Shown in pieces: positions 22,501 through 34,264 of a DNA stretch of 64,000 nt; positions within the stretch are counted from its first letter, which is position 1, and each line of letters starts with the position of its first letter. The stretch lies in assembly GCA_031772625.1 (NCBI GenBank), contig CM062815.1:117498989-117562988 (forward strand). The letters are read 5' to 3'. The notes below the pieces were generated by a model. That model made no database searches. It was not told where the DNA came from and worked only from the letters and a program-made list of their open reading frames with translations. The DNA is from Pinus tabuliformis (lineage: Eukaryota > Streptophyta > Pinopsida > Pinales > Pinaceae). Both the position numbers and the translations under genes were made by a program.

Positions 22501-22825
22501 ATCAATGTGTCGGTGTAGCATATGTTGTTACCTTTCATTTTTATTTTTTTGTTTTGGTTTTTGGTTCCATTCGAAACAGACTTTGTCACTATGTTCTTCA
22601 AACTCAAAACCGGTGTTGAATATGGGCATCATTGATCATTTATTGTCAGTTTTTATCTTTAAGTATTTTTCTAAGTTTTTACATTATAAAAACCTTTCTA
22701 CCTTGATATGTCTACATTCCAAATTCAACATTCCAAATAAATTTTAAAATATATATTCCAACTTTCCTTTCAATTTTAATCAACTCACACTTTCCTTTGT
22801 CCTTCATGAAAAAAATTGGTCATGT
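19561..22825. other. No gene recognised; includes a CA microsatellite
   Basis: AT-rich DNA. A short (CA)n tract is at about 20107-20124. A 112-codon plus-strand frame (19676-20014) starts with hydrophobic residues but shows no family motif and I do not call it. No RNA gene or recognised element was seen. Confidence 0.5.
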
Positions 22826-22912
22826 TCAAACACCGAGATCTTCATAGATCCCATCCAAACACCTAGATCTTCATAGGTCCCACTCAAACATCTAGATATT
22901 TGAAGGTTCAAC
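22826..22912 (+). repeat. Three imperfect tandem repeats of about 31 bp
   Basis: CAAACACCGAGATCTTCATA, CAAACACCTAGATCTTCATA and CAAACATCTAGATATTTGAA follow one another, each followed by GATCCCA or GGTCCCA in the first two. Minor local duplication. Confidence 0.7.
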
Positions 22913-23734
22913 TTGAGTATTACACACCCAAGTGGATAACCTCTATGAGAAATTTTTTGTCCCATTTTATTTGCTGGCATAACCTAGTGAGTGTTATTCA
23001 GTGGCATGTATTTTGTAAAGGCCTCGACCTTGTTCCAATTCAATTCCATCTACTGGGTTGTAGAGGATTGAAAGTCTAATTTCATGAAGAGTAAGTTGGG
23101 GATGATCACATTGACTTTCCTAATGACATGTCTATGAAGATTGGCTACCTTGAACTTTTTTTTTTTTTGCTTAGGGAAAAAGACGCATTCCCATGTCTGA
23201 GCATAAAAAATGTCTTTGATATTGTTAATGCTAGTTTTGAAAAATGAAAGGACAAAGAACCATGTCGTCTTGAATTTTATTTCATAAAGTAGGATGGGTT
23301 CACAATAAAGAGTGATCATTCAAAATAAACCAACTTCAAAACCTTGGAATTTTGAGTTCAATCTTCTAGGCAACCTTCTAGGCCCTCCAAATGCTTCAAG
23401 AAATAAAAGTCTCTTTCACACTCACAATGGTTGGGTTAACAGTAAAAGTTTGTAAATTTATGCTTTGTGGGTGTGACCTCCATTGTTTTGCATCCCTAGC
23501 AACTTGCAAGACTGGAAGCAAACATGCACCAACTTTGTGCAAGGATTATGGTGGTAGAGGTACTCTTATTATAGGCTCACAAGAAGAAGGGCCTTCAAAG
23601 CTCAAATAAAGAAGAACAAAACCGAATATGCAACAAATATGTCAAACATCCACACAACTACGACTCCAAAGCCACACTTGTTTCCTTTTTGAAAAATACA
23701 TTGCAAATATTTATGAACAAGACCCACCGTATTT
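22913..23734. other. No gene recognised
   Basis: A minus-strand open frame (23319-23050) and a plus-strand frame (23391-23609) are present but show no motif I can name. Sequence is AT-rich with possible remnants of decayed repeats. Confidence 0.4.
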
Positions 23735-23936
23735 ATGGATACATTTTCGGAAACAATTTTTGTACCATGTAGTTAGCTTGCTTGACAAAGCTCCTATTTT
23801 TTTAAACAAAAATATAAAATCTTTGAATATTATTTTCTGCAAATATTTATGAGTATTTGTACCATGTAGTTAGCATGCTTGACAAATCTCCAATTTTTTC
23901 CATAAAAATACAAAATATTTCATTTGAATATTACTA
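23735..23936 (+). repeat. Imperfect tandem duplication of about 97 bp
   Basis: TTTGTACCATGTAGTTAGC is followed by TTGCTTGACAAAGCTCC in the first copy (near 23759) and by ATGCTTGACAAATCTCC in the second (near 23856). Both continue with similar AT-rich sequence. It lies just upstream of the first sucrose synthase exon fragment. Confidence 0.7.
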
Positions 23937-23953
23937 GACTCTGGTGTGGGTAG

Positions 23954-25708
23954 ATGACAAGAAATGGGATTAGAAAAAGGGTGGGGAGAAAATTAAGATA
24001 ATGTCTTGGATATGATTCATTTGTTGTCGGAGGTCCTTCAGGCACCTGATCCATCGAATTTGGAAATGTTTCTAGGAAGGATTCCTATGTTTTTTAATTT
24101 TTTTATTCTTTCACCTCATGGCAATTTTGGGTAAGCAATTTTAGGAATGTCAGACACTGGTGGATAGGTAAAAAAAAAATTATAATTTCAATGCCCATTC
24201 CACGATATCCTCTCTTTATTGTTTGCTTGTATTTTAAACTTTTACTTTGATTTTTTTTTTGTCTTTTAAATATAAAATTGAAAATACTTGGTATCATATC
24301 CATTTAAACAACATCCAAAACTTGAAGATAACATTAGTATTATAGTTATTTTGTGTTAAAATATTTTCATGACTATTTGAAAATAACACTTTCATCTTCT
24401 TATTTGAGCACATGTTGTGCATATACTTGACCAATTTTGTGCATTAGACAATTAAATGATGTTGAGAATAAAACGACAAGGTTTAGACATCGCACCTCAA
24501 ATTATTGTGGTAAAGTTCTTTTTTTTAGGCTATGGTTCATGAACACCCTTGGTTAATGGGTGGCGCTACGTCCATGGAAATATCTAGACTGAACGACCCC
24601 AAAAAGAATCTAGCCCCGCGGCCAACTAGCAAGGCCTGACCCCAAGGGCTTCGGGGAGATTGGACCCTGTGACCTCCTGATGGCGAGGCACTGATTTTGA
24701 CCAACTGAGCTAACCCTTGGAGCTGTTGTGGTAAAGTTCTACTTTGTTACCCTCATTATTTCTACTGTATTTAAATTAGTAGTGACCTTATTTGAGCAAA
24801 TTATTTTTCCTTCTCTATTGTGCGTTTAGGTTTAATGTTGTCTTTTATTTTGGTTTTCTACGTCCTTATCTTTTACTTTTTTTTGTTTGGTGTTTTTTGT
24901 TACAAGGTGACTCGATTGATTCTTGTGGCCCACGGTACAACATGTAATCAACGAATTGAAAAAATTAGTGGAACACAACATTCTTAGATACTTTAGGTGC
25001 CCTTCAAAATAGAAAAAGAAGTTTTGTGCCATTGGGTTTCTCGATTTGTTGTGTGTCCTTACCTGGAAATATTTTCAAAGGTAAAAGATGATGAATTATC
25101 AAGATTGAATGCATAATTTTTTCTGTTTTCCTTGAGTTTGTATGCATGCATCCTTTTCAACAATAATGCAATTCAACATGTACAGTGTTGTAACTCGATT
25201 GAAAAAATAAATAAAAGAATAAAAAACCTTCTATCATGAAATTCTATCAATGTAGAAAACATATCATCATATATAAATATATTTGTTGGTTTTATGGCTC
25301 CAGTATACCAAATGGATCTGATTTTGATAGAGGTGATAACTACAAGGTAGGTTAATATAGAGATTTATTGTTCATTACAAGAAGTGGCTACCCTATGATT
25401 AATTAGTTGCAAGCCACAACCTTAGCCTTGTTCCTCTTGTCTTCTCCAAGCCCCATTGGAGCTGGAAATGCCCCCATGCATGGTTTTATCTAGAGTTGGA
25501 GTTGGTTAACCTTGTTGTGGTTGCTGGTGATATTGACACATCAAACTCCAAAGACAGAGAAGAAGTTGTCGAAATTGAAAAAATCCATAGACTTATCAAA
25601 TATTATAACCTGAATGGTCAGTGCCCATGGATATGTGCACAACGGACTAGAGTGCATAACGGTGAGTTGTACTATTACATTTGTGACACTTGAGGTGCCT
25701 TTATACAG
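23954..25708 (+). pseudogene. Sucrose synthase pseudogene fragment 1 (three exons)
   Basis: Sucrose synthase cleaves sucrose with UDP to UDP-glucose and fructose in the plant cytosol. Three exon remnants are readable in gene order. Exon 23954-24167 reads [56 protein letters not shown] and ends at a retained GT donor. Exon 24907-25080 reads VTRLI, GTTCNQRIEKISGTQHS, VPFKIEK, WVSRFVVCPYLE, again before GT. Exon 25494-25708 reads [44 protein letters not shown], before GT. In-frame stops occur in each (for example GEN*, FG*A, DT*GAF). Intervening exons and both ends are missing. A SINE sits in the intron at 24520-24725. Exon boundaries match known sucrose synthase genes as I remember them. Confidence 0.88.
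24520..24725 (-). mobile_element. tRNA-derived SINE with 15-bp target-site duplication
   Basis: On the minus strand the right end reads a tRNA-like head: A-box-like TTAGCTCAGTTGG, then a B-box-like GGGTCCAATC about 40 bases later. A unique body and an A-tail follow (T run at 24519-24526 on the plus strand). It is bounded by perfect direct repeats TTGTGGTAAAGTTCT at 24505-24519 and 24726-24740. Head, tail orientation and TSD agree, so this is a genuine retroposition of about 206 bp. It is not a functional tRNA gene. I cannot name the SINE family. Confidence 0.88.
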
Positions 25709-26729
25709 GTTAGCCTTTGCCCTTGTCAAATCATTAGTTATGTCTGATGAAGGATCTATAATTTCACCTAGAGTAGTCAGGTCCTCTTTACAACTCAATA
25801 TGGATGAAAGATGTAACTAGGTGAGGGTTCTATAATTGAATTTAAATAGGCTAGATACATTCTATGGCCAATATAGATGAGATATGTCATTGGTTAAAGC
25901 TTATAAATAAATAAATAAATTGTTGAAGCCAATACTCCCACAAAAAATAAACAAATAAATAATAGTATATATAGATATATATATATATATAAATAATAGT
26001 ATATATATATATATATATATCGAGATTATTAAGTATTGAAATATTTGTATTTTTGGTTTTTTGTCTCTCTCCAAGTTTAATAAATCTAAGGTTAAGATGT
26101 CTTTATGATGTTCAATCATTCATATAGAAATGAATTGAATTGAATCTATCACTGACATCAACATTTTTTGTCTTGGTTTTTCTTTTCCTATAAGAAGTCT
26201 ATTCCTATAACTCATTTTCTTTATAACAAGACCTACCACAACCACGAAAACCATTTTAATTGTGTTTTGGAGCATTAGGAGTGGGATTTAGTGCATTTTT
26301 AGAAAGAGGATAATTATGGGAAGTAAGAATAAGGTTATGGGCAATGATTTCTTTGGTAAATTGCTTCTCAAAATGGTGTTATTCATGTCCCTTAGGAAAA
26401 ATTCATGGATTTTCAAGGTTTTGTTTTTTCCATGTCTTTAGAGTTAGTTTATCCATGTGGTTTGGATAGTGTTCCAACCACAATGCTCTTCCTTTAGGAG
26501 GGTTGTAGTTAGAACATTGTACAATAATGTTAAGTATAATAAACAATGCCATCCTTTATTGGTTTGTACAATAGTGTTCAGGGTACACTAGTATTTGTGG
26601 AGGAGAGAGATATGATGCTCTAGGGTACACGGATGCTCTCTTTTCCATATACTATTGCAGGTGCACAAATATAGACTCACTCTTGTTTTTACCTGGATAA
26701 GAAAATGATGACAAATTTGTATTTTGCAG
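25709..26729. other. No gene recognised; AT microsatellite
   Basis: Contains TAAA and AT simple repeats (about 25906-26022, including long TA runs). No sucrose synthase exon was seen in this interval between the two gene fragments. Confidence 0.5.
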
Positions 26730-28140
26730 TGACAAGGATAACTATGTATTGGAGCTAGACCTTGAACCCTTCAATGCATCCTTTCCTTGCCCAACACAAC
26801 CATCTTCCATTGGTAATGGAGTTCAATTTTTGAACCGACATTTGTCTTCAAGACTATTTCATGATAAAGAAAGTATGCAGCCATTGTTGGATTTCCTTCA
26901 AGCACACAAATACCACAACCATGCCATTTTTCTTTCCTTGGTTAATATATTACATCATTTTGTTTGATAGTTAATTCATTATTCTTTTATGCACAATAAA
27001 TCTCTATCAAATAGCAAAGAAGGATGGCCTGACTATTTTAGAAATATATAGTATTAATTGATTAAAAATTCACAAGGCTATTTCGATTCTCATCTTTCTA
27101 TTTCACTTCTTTAGTGAAAACTATATATTCAAATACAAACTCAAATCAAATAGAACCAAAATAGAGAACCTTAATTATGAATATGTTTCTCTCTCCACTA
27201 CCTTGCAATGACGTTAGTTTTCTGAATTATACTTGAAATTCACTAATAATAACCTGGATTTATATATTTCTTTTAGCACCAAATTGATATCATGGTAAAC
27301 ATACAAATATCCCATTAAATATGACCTAAATATGGTTAAAAGAATCTCAACTTTAGCCTAAGCAAGTAGCAGAGTAATTTCTTAGGTTTTAAGTTTTATT
27401 AAAGGCATTGTTTGTTTTTTGTTTTGGTTAGAAAAGGGTTCACTCTTGGTTTTATGTGACTTTCAATTTATCATATGTAGCATGTTGAGAAATTGGAAAT
27501 AATAATGTGTAACATTTATCTTGCATAAATGTTGAATGAAAGGATACAAAGTTTAACCAAGATATAGTCTGCTTTGGTAAAGGCAGAGGAACATCTTAAA
27601 AGGATGCCTAAGGATACACCATATACAGAGTTTGAACATAAGTAATATATGGATTTTTATTTTGCAAATATGTTCTTTTTTCTACTCAATATATCACAGC
27701 AATAAAAATATTGATATTGTAGAAATTGTTTAAGTACCTCATTAAGGTCGATTTTTATGATGTTCTACTTCATTGATACCTTCTCATAACATGAAGGCTA
27801 TAAATATGAATTAATATGTTCCTTAAACAAATCATATTCAAAGTTTGTAGATATCAAAGATAAAAACAAATGTCAATGCCTTCATTTGATTTTTAATTAA
27901 CTCTGGTGTGGGTAGGTTACAGGAAATGTGATTGGAAAAAGGATGCGGAGACAATGCAAAGCATGTCTTGGATATGATTCATTTGTTGTTGGAGATCCTT
28001 CGACAGGCACCTGAGCCATTGACTTTGGAAATGTTTATAGTAGGGATTCCTATGGTTTTTAATGTTGTGATTATTTCATCTCATGGTTATTTTGGGAAAG
28101 AAAATATTTTAGGAATGCAAGACATGACATTGGTGGACAG
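26730..28140 (+). pseudogene. Sucrose synthase pseudogene fragment 2 (three exons)
   Basis: Exon from 26730 (after a retained TTTTGCAG acceptor) to about 26925 reads [38 protein letters not shown] and [15 protein letters not shown]. Exon about 27527-27642 reads MLNERIQSLTKI*SALVKAEEHL, PKDTPYTEFEHK, with its donor altered from GT. Exon 27916-28140 reads [48 protein letters not shown] and ends before GT. It carries a TGA in its second line and a 5-base insertion near 28125. These are the three exons expected in this order in the N-terminal half of the enzyme. The third is homologous to the first exon of fragment 1, as is the following intron (24168-24500 versus 28141-28495). No catalytic C-terminal exons follow before the retrotransposon at 29000. 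Confidence 0.88.
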
Positions 28141-28999
28141 GTAAACAATTTTTTTATAATTGCAATGTCCATTCAATGATATCCTCTCTTTATTGTTTGA
28201 TTATATTTTGATCATTTTTTATTTTTATTTTTGTATTTTATGTATGAAATTGAAAAAACTTTCTATCATGTCCATTTAAACAACAACCAGGGCTTGAAGA
28301 TGAAATTAGTATTACACGATATTGATTGAAATTGTTTTAGTTGTTTTGTGTTAAAATATTTTCATGACTATTAAAAAAAATTACTTTCATATTTTTATTT
28401 AATCACATGTTGTTTATATAATTGACCAAGTTCATGCGTTGGATAATGAAATGTTGGGAATAAAATGACAAGGATTAGACATCACACATCAGATTATTTG
28501 ATTTCATAAGTTAGCTACAACTTGAGATTTTTAGCATGTAACTTAGTTGGCATGACTGTGCCTAAGCTTTCCTTGAAGGTTGAATACTAAGTTACTAGAG
28601 TGTTCTTTTCTATGGTGACGTTTTATTTTCTTTTCTTATATAGGTCATCTAGCCACATATCAGCCATTATCACCCAACTAAAGAAAACTTGTTCGCGTTT
28701 CTTGCTTTTATGGGGTAAAATGGCTTTGACGTTGTTGATGTTGAGGTGTATATCGTATAAATCCTTGCTAGTCTCTTTAGTTTATATTATGGTTTTCATT
28801 GCATTTCATGTCTTACACTTTGCATTATATCTTCTTTTGTTTTTAGAAAACGAACTCATTATTGATGGTAAGAATCAGTAATTGAAGAAAGAGGAGAATA
28901 ATAAAACTGAAGCGACAAATGAAAAAAGAGAAAGAGAAGGGAATCAGTTTAGTGATACCCTTAGAGCCAATATCCCACATAAAACACACACATATATAG
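28141..28999. other. Intron remnant of sucrose synthase fragment 2 and flanking DNA
   Basis: The first ~350 bases align by eye with the intron after the matching exon of fragment 1. The rest, up to the retrotransposon TSD (TATAG 28995-28999), shows no further exon. A plus-strand frame 28600-28881 is hydrophobic and unassigned. Confidence 0.5.
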
Positions 29000-30095
29000 T
29001 GATCCAGGTGGATCTCTAAAAAGTCCCAGTGGCATGCTAAGAAGGTTGAAAAATCAAAGTGGCAAAAACTCTATAAACTTAGTGTCAAATCAAAGTGCTC
29101 TTCATCCTAATTCCAACGGTGTGAACAACACTCAAATCTGAGTTCATATGAAGAAGATAGAGCAAGTCAAAGATCAAGTTTGACTTTGATAGGTGGTAGG
29201 AGGAAGATGACATGGTATACACTCTCAACAAATGGGGAAGTGCCAAGTGGCAGGCTAATATTGGCCCCACATATCGTAGATCACAGAAGGAAGTGGTCAG
29301 AGTTAAAGAAAATTGGCCGCAAGAAATTCAAGGTTACAATGCGATATATCGTAATCAAAGAGTTAGGTTGCAATTTGTGATATCGCAGTCGCACGTCAAA
29401 AAAGGGGAAAGGTTAAAATAATCGGCCCTCAGAACAAGCTAGGTGACGTTGTGATATATCACAATCACAAAATCATGTTGCAATTTGTGATATAACAATT
29501 GTAGTTCACAAAGGGGAAACAATCACATATTGTACTGACTTTGGTTCCCTCCAATTGCGATAAGAGCTTCCAAACCCGATATCTTATATGTTGTGTTTAA
29601 TAGCTTGTCTGGTCTGTGGTCATCACAGGGTTCCTGTTGTAAAGGCTTGGGTTTGTATGCTGATGGAAAATGCCAATTCTAATTTGTGATGGGTTATCAG
29701 CACTGATAAAGCCGTTGGTTAAGGAGTAAGCGTCAATCCTACGTATTCATCTATCGTTTGAGGTTTAATGCAGTAAATAGTCCATGGACTGTTTTTCCAT
29801 GTTTGAAAGGGTTGTTGTCGCATACTATTCAGGTGCCCGAGAATCTCTACTTGAAACAAACCCACCATCTAATACTTGTTATCTGTTGGGAACTGCCCGG
29901 GAAGGCCTCCCCACTATTGAGCAGGGCCCGAAGATGTAGTCCAAATTGGACGAACTCCGTAATCAAACCTTTGTGTCATGATTTCTTGCTTATCATGTTA
30001 TTTTCCAAATTTTTTTATGTTTGTTTAAGTTCCATGGTTTATAAGCTCTGTTTCATGTAATTCTGATGCATCTATAAGTAAAAGATATTGGATCA
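29000..30095 (+). repeat. 5' LTR of the outer Ty3 element
   Basis: About 1096 bp, against 1437 bp for the 3' LTR. It lacks a ~348-bp segment present at 47122-47470 in the 3' copy, including that copy's TATA-like sequence. U3 holds two similar subrepeats rich in GATATATC/ATCGCAATCGCA palindromic pieces (about 29336-29400 and 29447-29520). Confidence 0.88.
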
Positions 30096-30099
30096 AGTT

Positions 30100-30111
30100 T
30101 GGTATCAGAGC
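30100..30111 (+). promoter_or_regulatory. Primer-binding site, initiator Met tRNA type
   Basis: TGGTATCAGAGC is the standard plant retrotransposon PBS complementary to the 3' end of initiator tRNA-Met. It lies 4 bases after the LTR end at 30095. Confidence 0.93.
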
Positions 30112-30229
30112 AGGCCTTTGTTGATGTGAATTGCATGAGTATATGCTAACCTGGAACAAGCTGTGAAAAGGAAAAGGAATTCTTAAGTCCTTTGATCCTG
30201 AAGTAGGATGTGTAGAATGAAGAAGGAAC

Positions 30230-31230
30230 ATGGCAAATGAAGAAGCTCGTTGGGAAGAGGAACAAAATTTCCGTAAGGTATTCTACAATATGGAAGAGAA
30301 TGTGGAAAATTTGTTTTCAGAGGATGAGAAGGCACTTGGGCACGAGAAGAAAGGTGTCAATGACAATAGATCAGCAAACCATGAAGGTGGTGGAGAAGAG
30401 CCTGATAGTTCTCATCGCTCTAATCGCGATTCCAAACATACATATAAGAAACCATTCTTCAAGCTAGATGTAAAGTTTGACTTGTCCATGTATAATGGAG
30501 AGTGTAGTGCAGAAAAACTTAATAATTGGATAAGATAGATAGAGGTCTACTCTTGGACTCAGCAGATTGAAGAAGATGAGGAAAAGGTCCAATTAGCATC
30601 TCATTGGTCGAGTGGAACTGCTCCCGTTTGGTAGGATAGCAAGTTGTAGAAGGGCAACAAAAAGTCGGGTAACCTGCTTTCCTCTTGGTCTAGTTTTTTT
30701 ATGCATTGAAAGATCAAATTTACCCTTTGGGATATAAACAAAAGGCACTAATGGAATGGAAATATCTAAGGTAAGGTAAGGGACAAAATGTGCAAAGCTT
30801 CACTGAAGAATTTCATAAACAAACATTGAATTTGGGCATCTCATTAGATTTGCCAGAGACTATAACTAAGTATGTTGGTGTGTTACATGGTTACATAAGA
30901 CACTCATTGTTATTGTTCGAGCCTACTACAATTGATGCGGCCAGTGTAAGGGTGATTCATCTTGAAAGTTGAGGCAATAATGACAGAGATGATCAAGCCA
31001 AGAAAACACCATTCAACATGGAAAGTTCTAGAAGAAAGGCAAGGGGAAGACTAAGAAAACCATTGTAGCCAAGAAAGAGGACGAAGCAACACCATCTTGC
31101 ATGCATTGCAAGAGAGAAGGTCAGGACGAGGACCACTGTTGGAAGCTACATTCAGAGCTGATACCAAAGAGATTTAGCGGAAAGGGCAGGCAAAAGACAG
31201 TGGAAACAACGCAACAGGACCTTAGATCAG
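30230..31230 (+). pseudogene. Gag of the outer Ty3 element
   Basis: ATG 30230 starts MANEEARWEEEQNFRKVFYN. The gag core includes FKLDVKFDLSMYNGECSAEK, LNNWIR*IEVYSWTQQIE (TAG at 30536-30538) and NVQSFTEEFHKQTLNLGISL (about 30785). The zinc knuckle near 31100 reads CMHCKREGQDEDHCW, with Gln where His is expected. At least four stops and a frameshift. Confidence 0.85.
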
Positions 31231-32019
31231 ATTCCGGAGATGAGACATTTGATCACAGTCGTGGGCGCAAAAGGTACTCATTCTGTTAGTAATAATTCTG
31301 ATTCAATGGCAAGTACTAGTTATTTGAATGATCTTGTAAGTAATGAGCGAAAGAGAATTGAATTATTCCACATTAGGGTTATTATAAAACACACAAAGGT
31401 GGGAAATCTATTCAATTTAGGTTCCCAAGAAAATTTAATTTCAGAGTCCTTAGTGAAAAAATTAGGCCTCGAAACTAAGCCTCATCTGAGTCCATACCTG
31501 CTTGGTTGGGTAAGCGATAAAGAATAATTACAAGTAACCAAGCATTGTAGGGCTATATTTTTTATTGCTTCCAAATTAGTTGATGAGGTAGAGTTAGATA
31601 TTGTGCCTTTGGATATTTTTGGAATTATCTAGGGAAGTCCATATCTATATGACAAAAAGGTAGTTTTCTTTCGGCATGAAAATAAATACCACCTCACGAA
31701 GGACGGGGTAGAATATATAGTCAGATCTCATCATATGAAAGTTAGTGTTAGCCTTGTCAGTGCAAGACAGATTAAATGACTGGTTAATTCTATTAAAGGG
31801 TGCATGCTCATGGTAGTGAGAGTGAAAGAGGCTGAGACGGTTGACGCTTTCAAAGGTTGTGATCGTGATCATAAGAAAAAATTGTTTGAAATTATTTATA
31901 ACTATGATGGTTGTTTCAAGAATCGAGAGGATTGCTCCCAAAATGATAAATCCAACATGAGATCCATTTGCAACAAGATGCTCCTTTACCGAATATTGGC
32001 ATGTACAGGATGGCTTCTA
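31231..32019 (+). pseudogene. Protease and linker of the outer Ty3 element
   Basis: The region after gag reads GNLFNLGSQENLISESLVKKL (about 31403-31465). Here LGSQ replaces the D(S/T)GA-type active site of retropepsin, but the following helix is recognisable. The linker towards RT (about 31700-32040) is frameshifted. The catalytic Asp appears to be lost. Confidence 0.65.
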
Positions 32020-33310
32020 TCGAGATGGAGGAGATCAAGAAACAGGTGTAGGAGTTGCTAAATCAAGGGGTCATCAGTTCGAGTTATTCTCTATACGGCT
32101 CACCGATTTTGTTGGTGCCAAAGAAAGATGGCACATGGAGAATGTGCGTAGACTACAAGGCGCCAAACAAAATTGTGGTGAAGAATCGATACCCTCTCCT
32201 TCACATTGATGAATTATTAGATCAGTTGAAAAATGTTGTCTACTTTACAAAACTAGATTTACGTAGTGGATATCACTAGGTTAGAGTTGCAGAACAAGAC
32301 ATTTGGAAGACTGCATTCAAAACCAAATAGGGGTTGTTCGAATGGATGGTGATGCCATTCAAACTGTGCAATGCTTTGACCATTTTTATGAGGGTAATGA
32401 ATGATCTGTTTAGTAACTTTCTTTATAATTTTGTGCTTGTATATTTAGACGATATTCTTGTTTATAGTAGGAAATGGGATGAACATGTATGTCATGTGAA
32501 GAAATTGCTTGATGTTCTGAAAAAAGAAAAAAGGAAAAAATGTATGTAAAATTCTCAAAGTGTGAGTTTGGGAAGACCTCTTTGGTTTATTTAGGTCACA
32601 TAGTCGGTAATGGGAAATTGAAAATATATCCCTCTAAAGTAGATATGATTATGAAGTGTCCTAAGCCCACAAATGTTACAGAGGTTCAAAGCTTTTTGGG
32701 TGCGGTACAGTATTGATGAAGGTTCATTGTGAACTTCTCTATTATCGCAGCCCCCTTACACGCATTGACAAGTGTGAAGCAAGCCTTTCAAAGGGGAGGA
32801 AAACAACATAAATCCTTCGACACATTGAAGGACAAGATCAACACAGCATCAGTGCTAGCCTTACTAGACCTTCAACAACCTTTTGAGATTGAAACAAATG
32901 CTAGCAGATATTCCATGGGTACTGTATTGATGTAGCAAAGGAAGCCTATATGTTACCATTCAGAAACCTTCTCCCAGGATGTTGTGAATTATCCCACGTA
33001 TGACAGGGAGTTGTACGCCTTGGTCTAGAGTCTAAAGAAGTGGAAACACCACCTGATCAACAAGGAGACCATCATCCATATGGATCATCAGCCCTTATAA
33101 TACCTTCAATCACAGACCAAGCTTCAACAAGCCCGTCATTTCAGATGGATGGGATTCCTCCAGTAGTTTCATATAGTAATAAATATAAGAAGGGCGCCAA
33201 CAACAAAGTAGCAAATATGCTTTCTCGCCCTCCTATTTCTGCATCTATAGTTTTGCAAAATGCTTCTTTATCATTAGAAGGTTATGCTGAACAATATTCT
33301 AATGATGAAT
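32020..33310 (+). pseudogene. Reverse transcriptase-RNase H of the outer Ty3 element
   Basis: RT blocks: GVISSSYSLYGSPILLVPKK, DGTWRMCVDYKAPNKI, VYFTKLDLRSGYH and the catalytic YLDD in VLVYLDDILVYSRKWDEHV (about 32430-32475), then CEFGKTSLVYLGHIVG and SFLGAVQY. RNase H: PFEIETNASRYSMGTVLM (catalytic Asp replaced by Asn), YDRELYALV and the following HMDHQPL in a shifted frame. Stops at 32277, 32328 and 32937 among others. YLDDILVYS and the initiator-Met PBS fit a chromovirus-like lineage, but no chromodomain could be confirmed. Confidence 0.88.
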
Positions 33311-34263
33311 GATTTTAAAGATATTTATGCAAGACTGACTTGTGGATCGCAGATGGACAATTATTATTTGTAAGGAAAAATATTGTATTACCTTGGCAAA
33401 CTGTGCATACCCGTTGATGAAAGGGTACATGTAATCCGAGAGGCTCATACCTCTCTTGTGTTTGGTCATTTTGGGGTTGAAGAAGCTTTATGTCATTTGC
33501 AAGTTTTTTTTTTGGCCTCATATGAAAAACATTGTGACTCATTTTGTAAAGGGTTGTGTGTTGTGTTCTGTTTCAAAGCCCTCTAATAGAAAACTTGGGC
33601 TCTACACACCACTCCCTATTTTGAGTCGACCATGGGAAAGTGTGTCCATGGATTTTGTAGGTGGTTTTCCTATGTCTAGGAAAGGTCACGACTATTTGTA
33701 TGTCATCGTGGACTGTTTGTTTGTATTTTAATGCCTTGTAAAAAGTAGGTCACTACTGAGAACACTACTTATCTTTTCTTTCAACATGTTTGGGTCCATT
33801 TTGGGTTGCCCACATCTATTGTGTCAAATCGAGACTCTTAATTTCTTTGAGATTTATGGACTAGCTTATGGAGAATGATGGACACTAAGCTGAAAAGAAG
33901 TACGACATTTCTTCCACAAACCGATGGGAAGATAGAGGTCGTCAACTGCACCGTAGTACACTCGTTACAAGGCTATTGTGGAAAACAGCGCAAGTTGTGG
34001 GATGAACAACTTCCTTATGTGCAACATGCATACAATTGAGTAGCATATTCATCCACACAGGGCTCATCGTTCGAGACATGTTTTGGTTACCTACCAAGGG
34101 ATCCCTTAGACATGGGCTTTGGGAAATATGAGGATGGAAATGGATGATATGATAGGGACAAAGCATATAATTTTATTTAGTGGATATAGGTGATTCATCA
34201 GGCAGTACAAGAAAAGTTGGAGAAAATTCAGGCTCAATATAAAGCTTGACATGATAAGAACTG
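33311..34263 (+). pseudogene. Integrase of the outer Ty3 element, N-terminal and core parts
   Basis: Zinc-binding region: VIREAHTSLVFGHFGVEEAL and, after a frameshift, FVKGCVLCSVSKPS. Core: ESVSMDFVGGFPMSRKGHDY with the first Asp; VSNRDS near 33830 with the second; LPQTDGKIEVVN near 33910 with the Glu. Reading continues to VQEKLEKIQAQYKA*HDKN at 34263, where the nested element begins. Many stops. Confidence 0.85.
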
Positions 34264-34264
34264 A

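Noticed and set aside
24660..24725. Antisense tRNA gene
   Set aside because: Only the A- and B-box-like parts are tRNA-like; there is no complete cloverleaf. The unit has an A-tail and TSD, so it is a SINE.
23954..28140. A functional sucrose synthase gene
   Set aside because: Missing exons, in-frame stops, a frameshifting insertion and damaged splice sites in both fragments.
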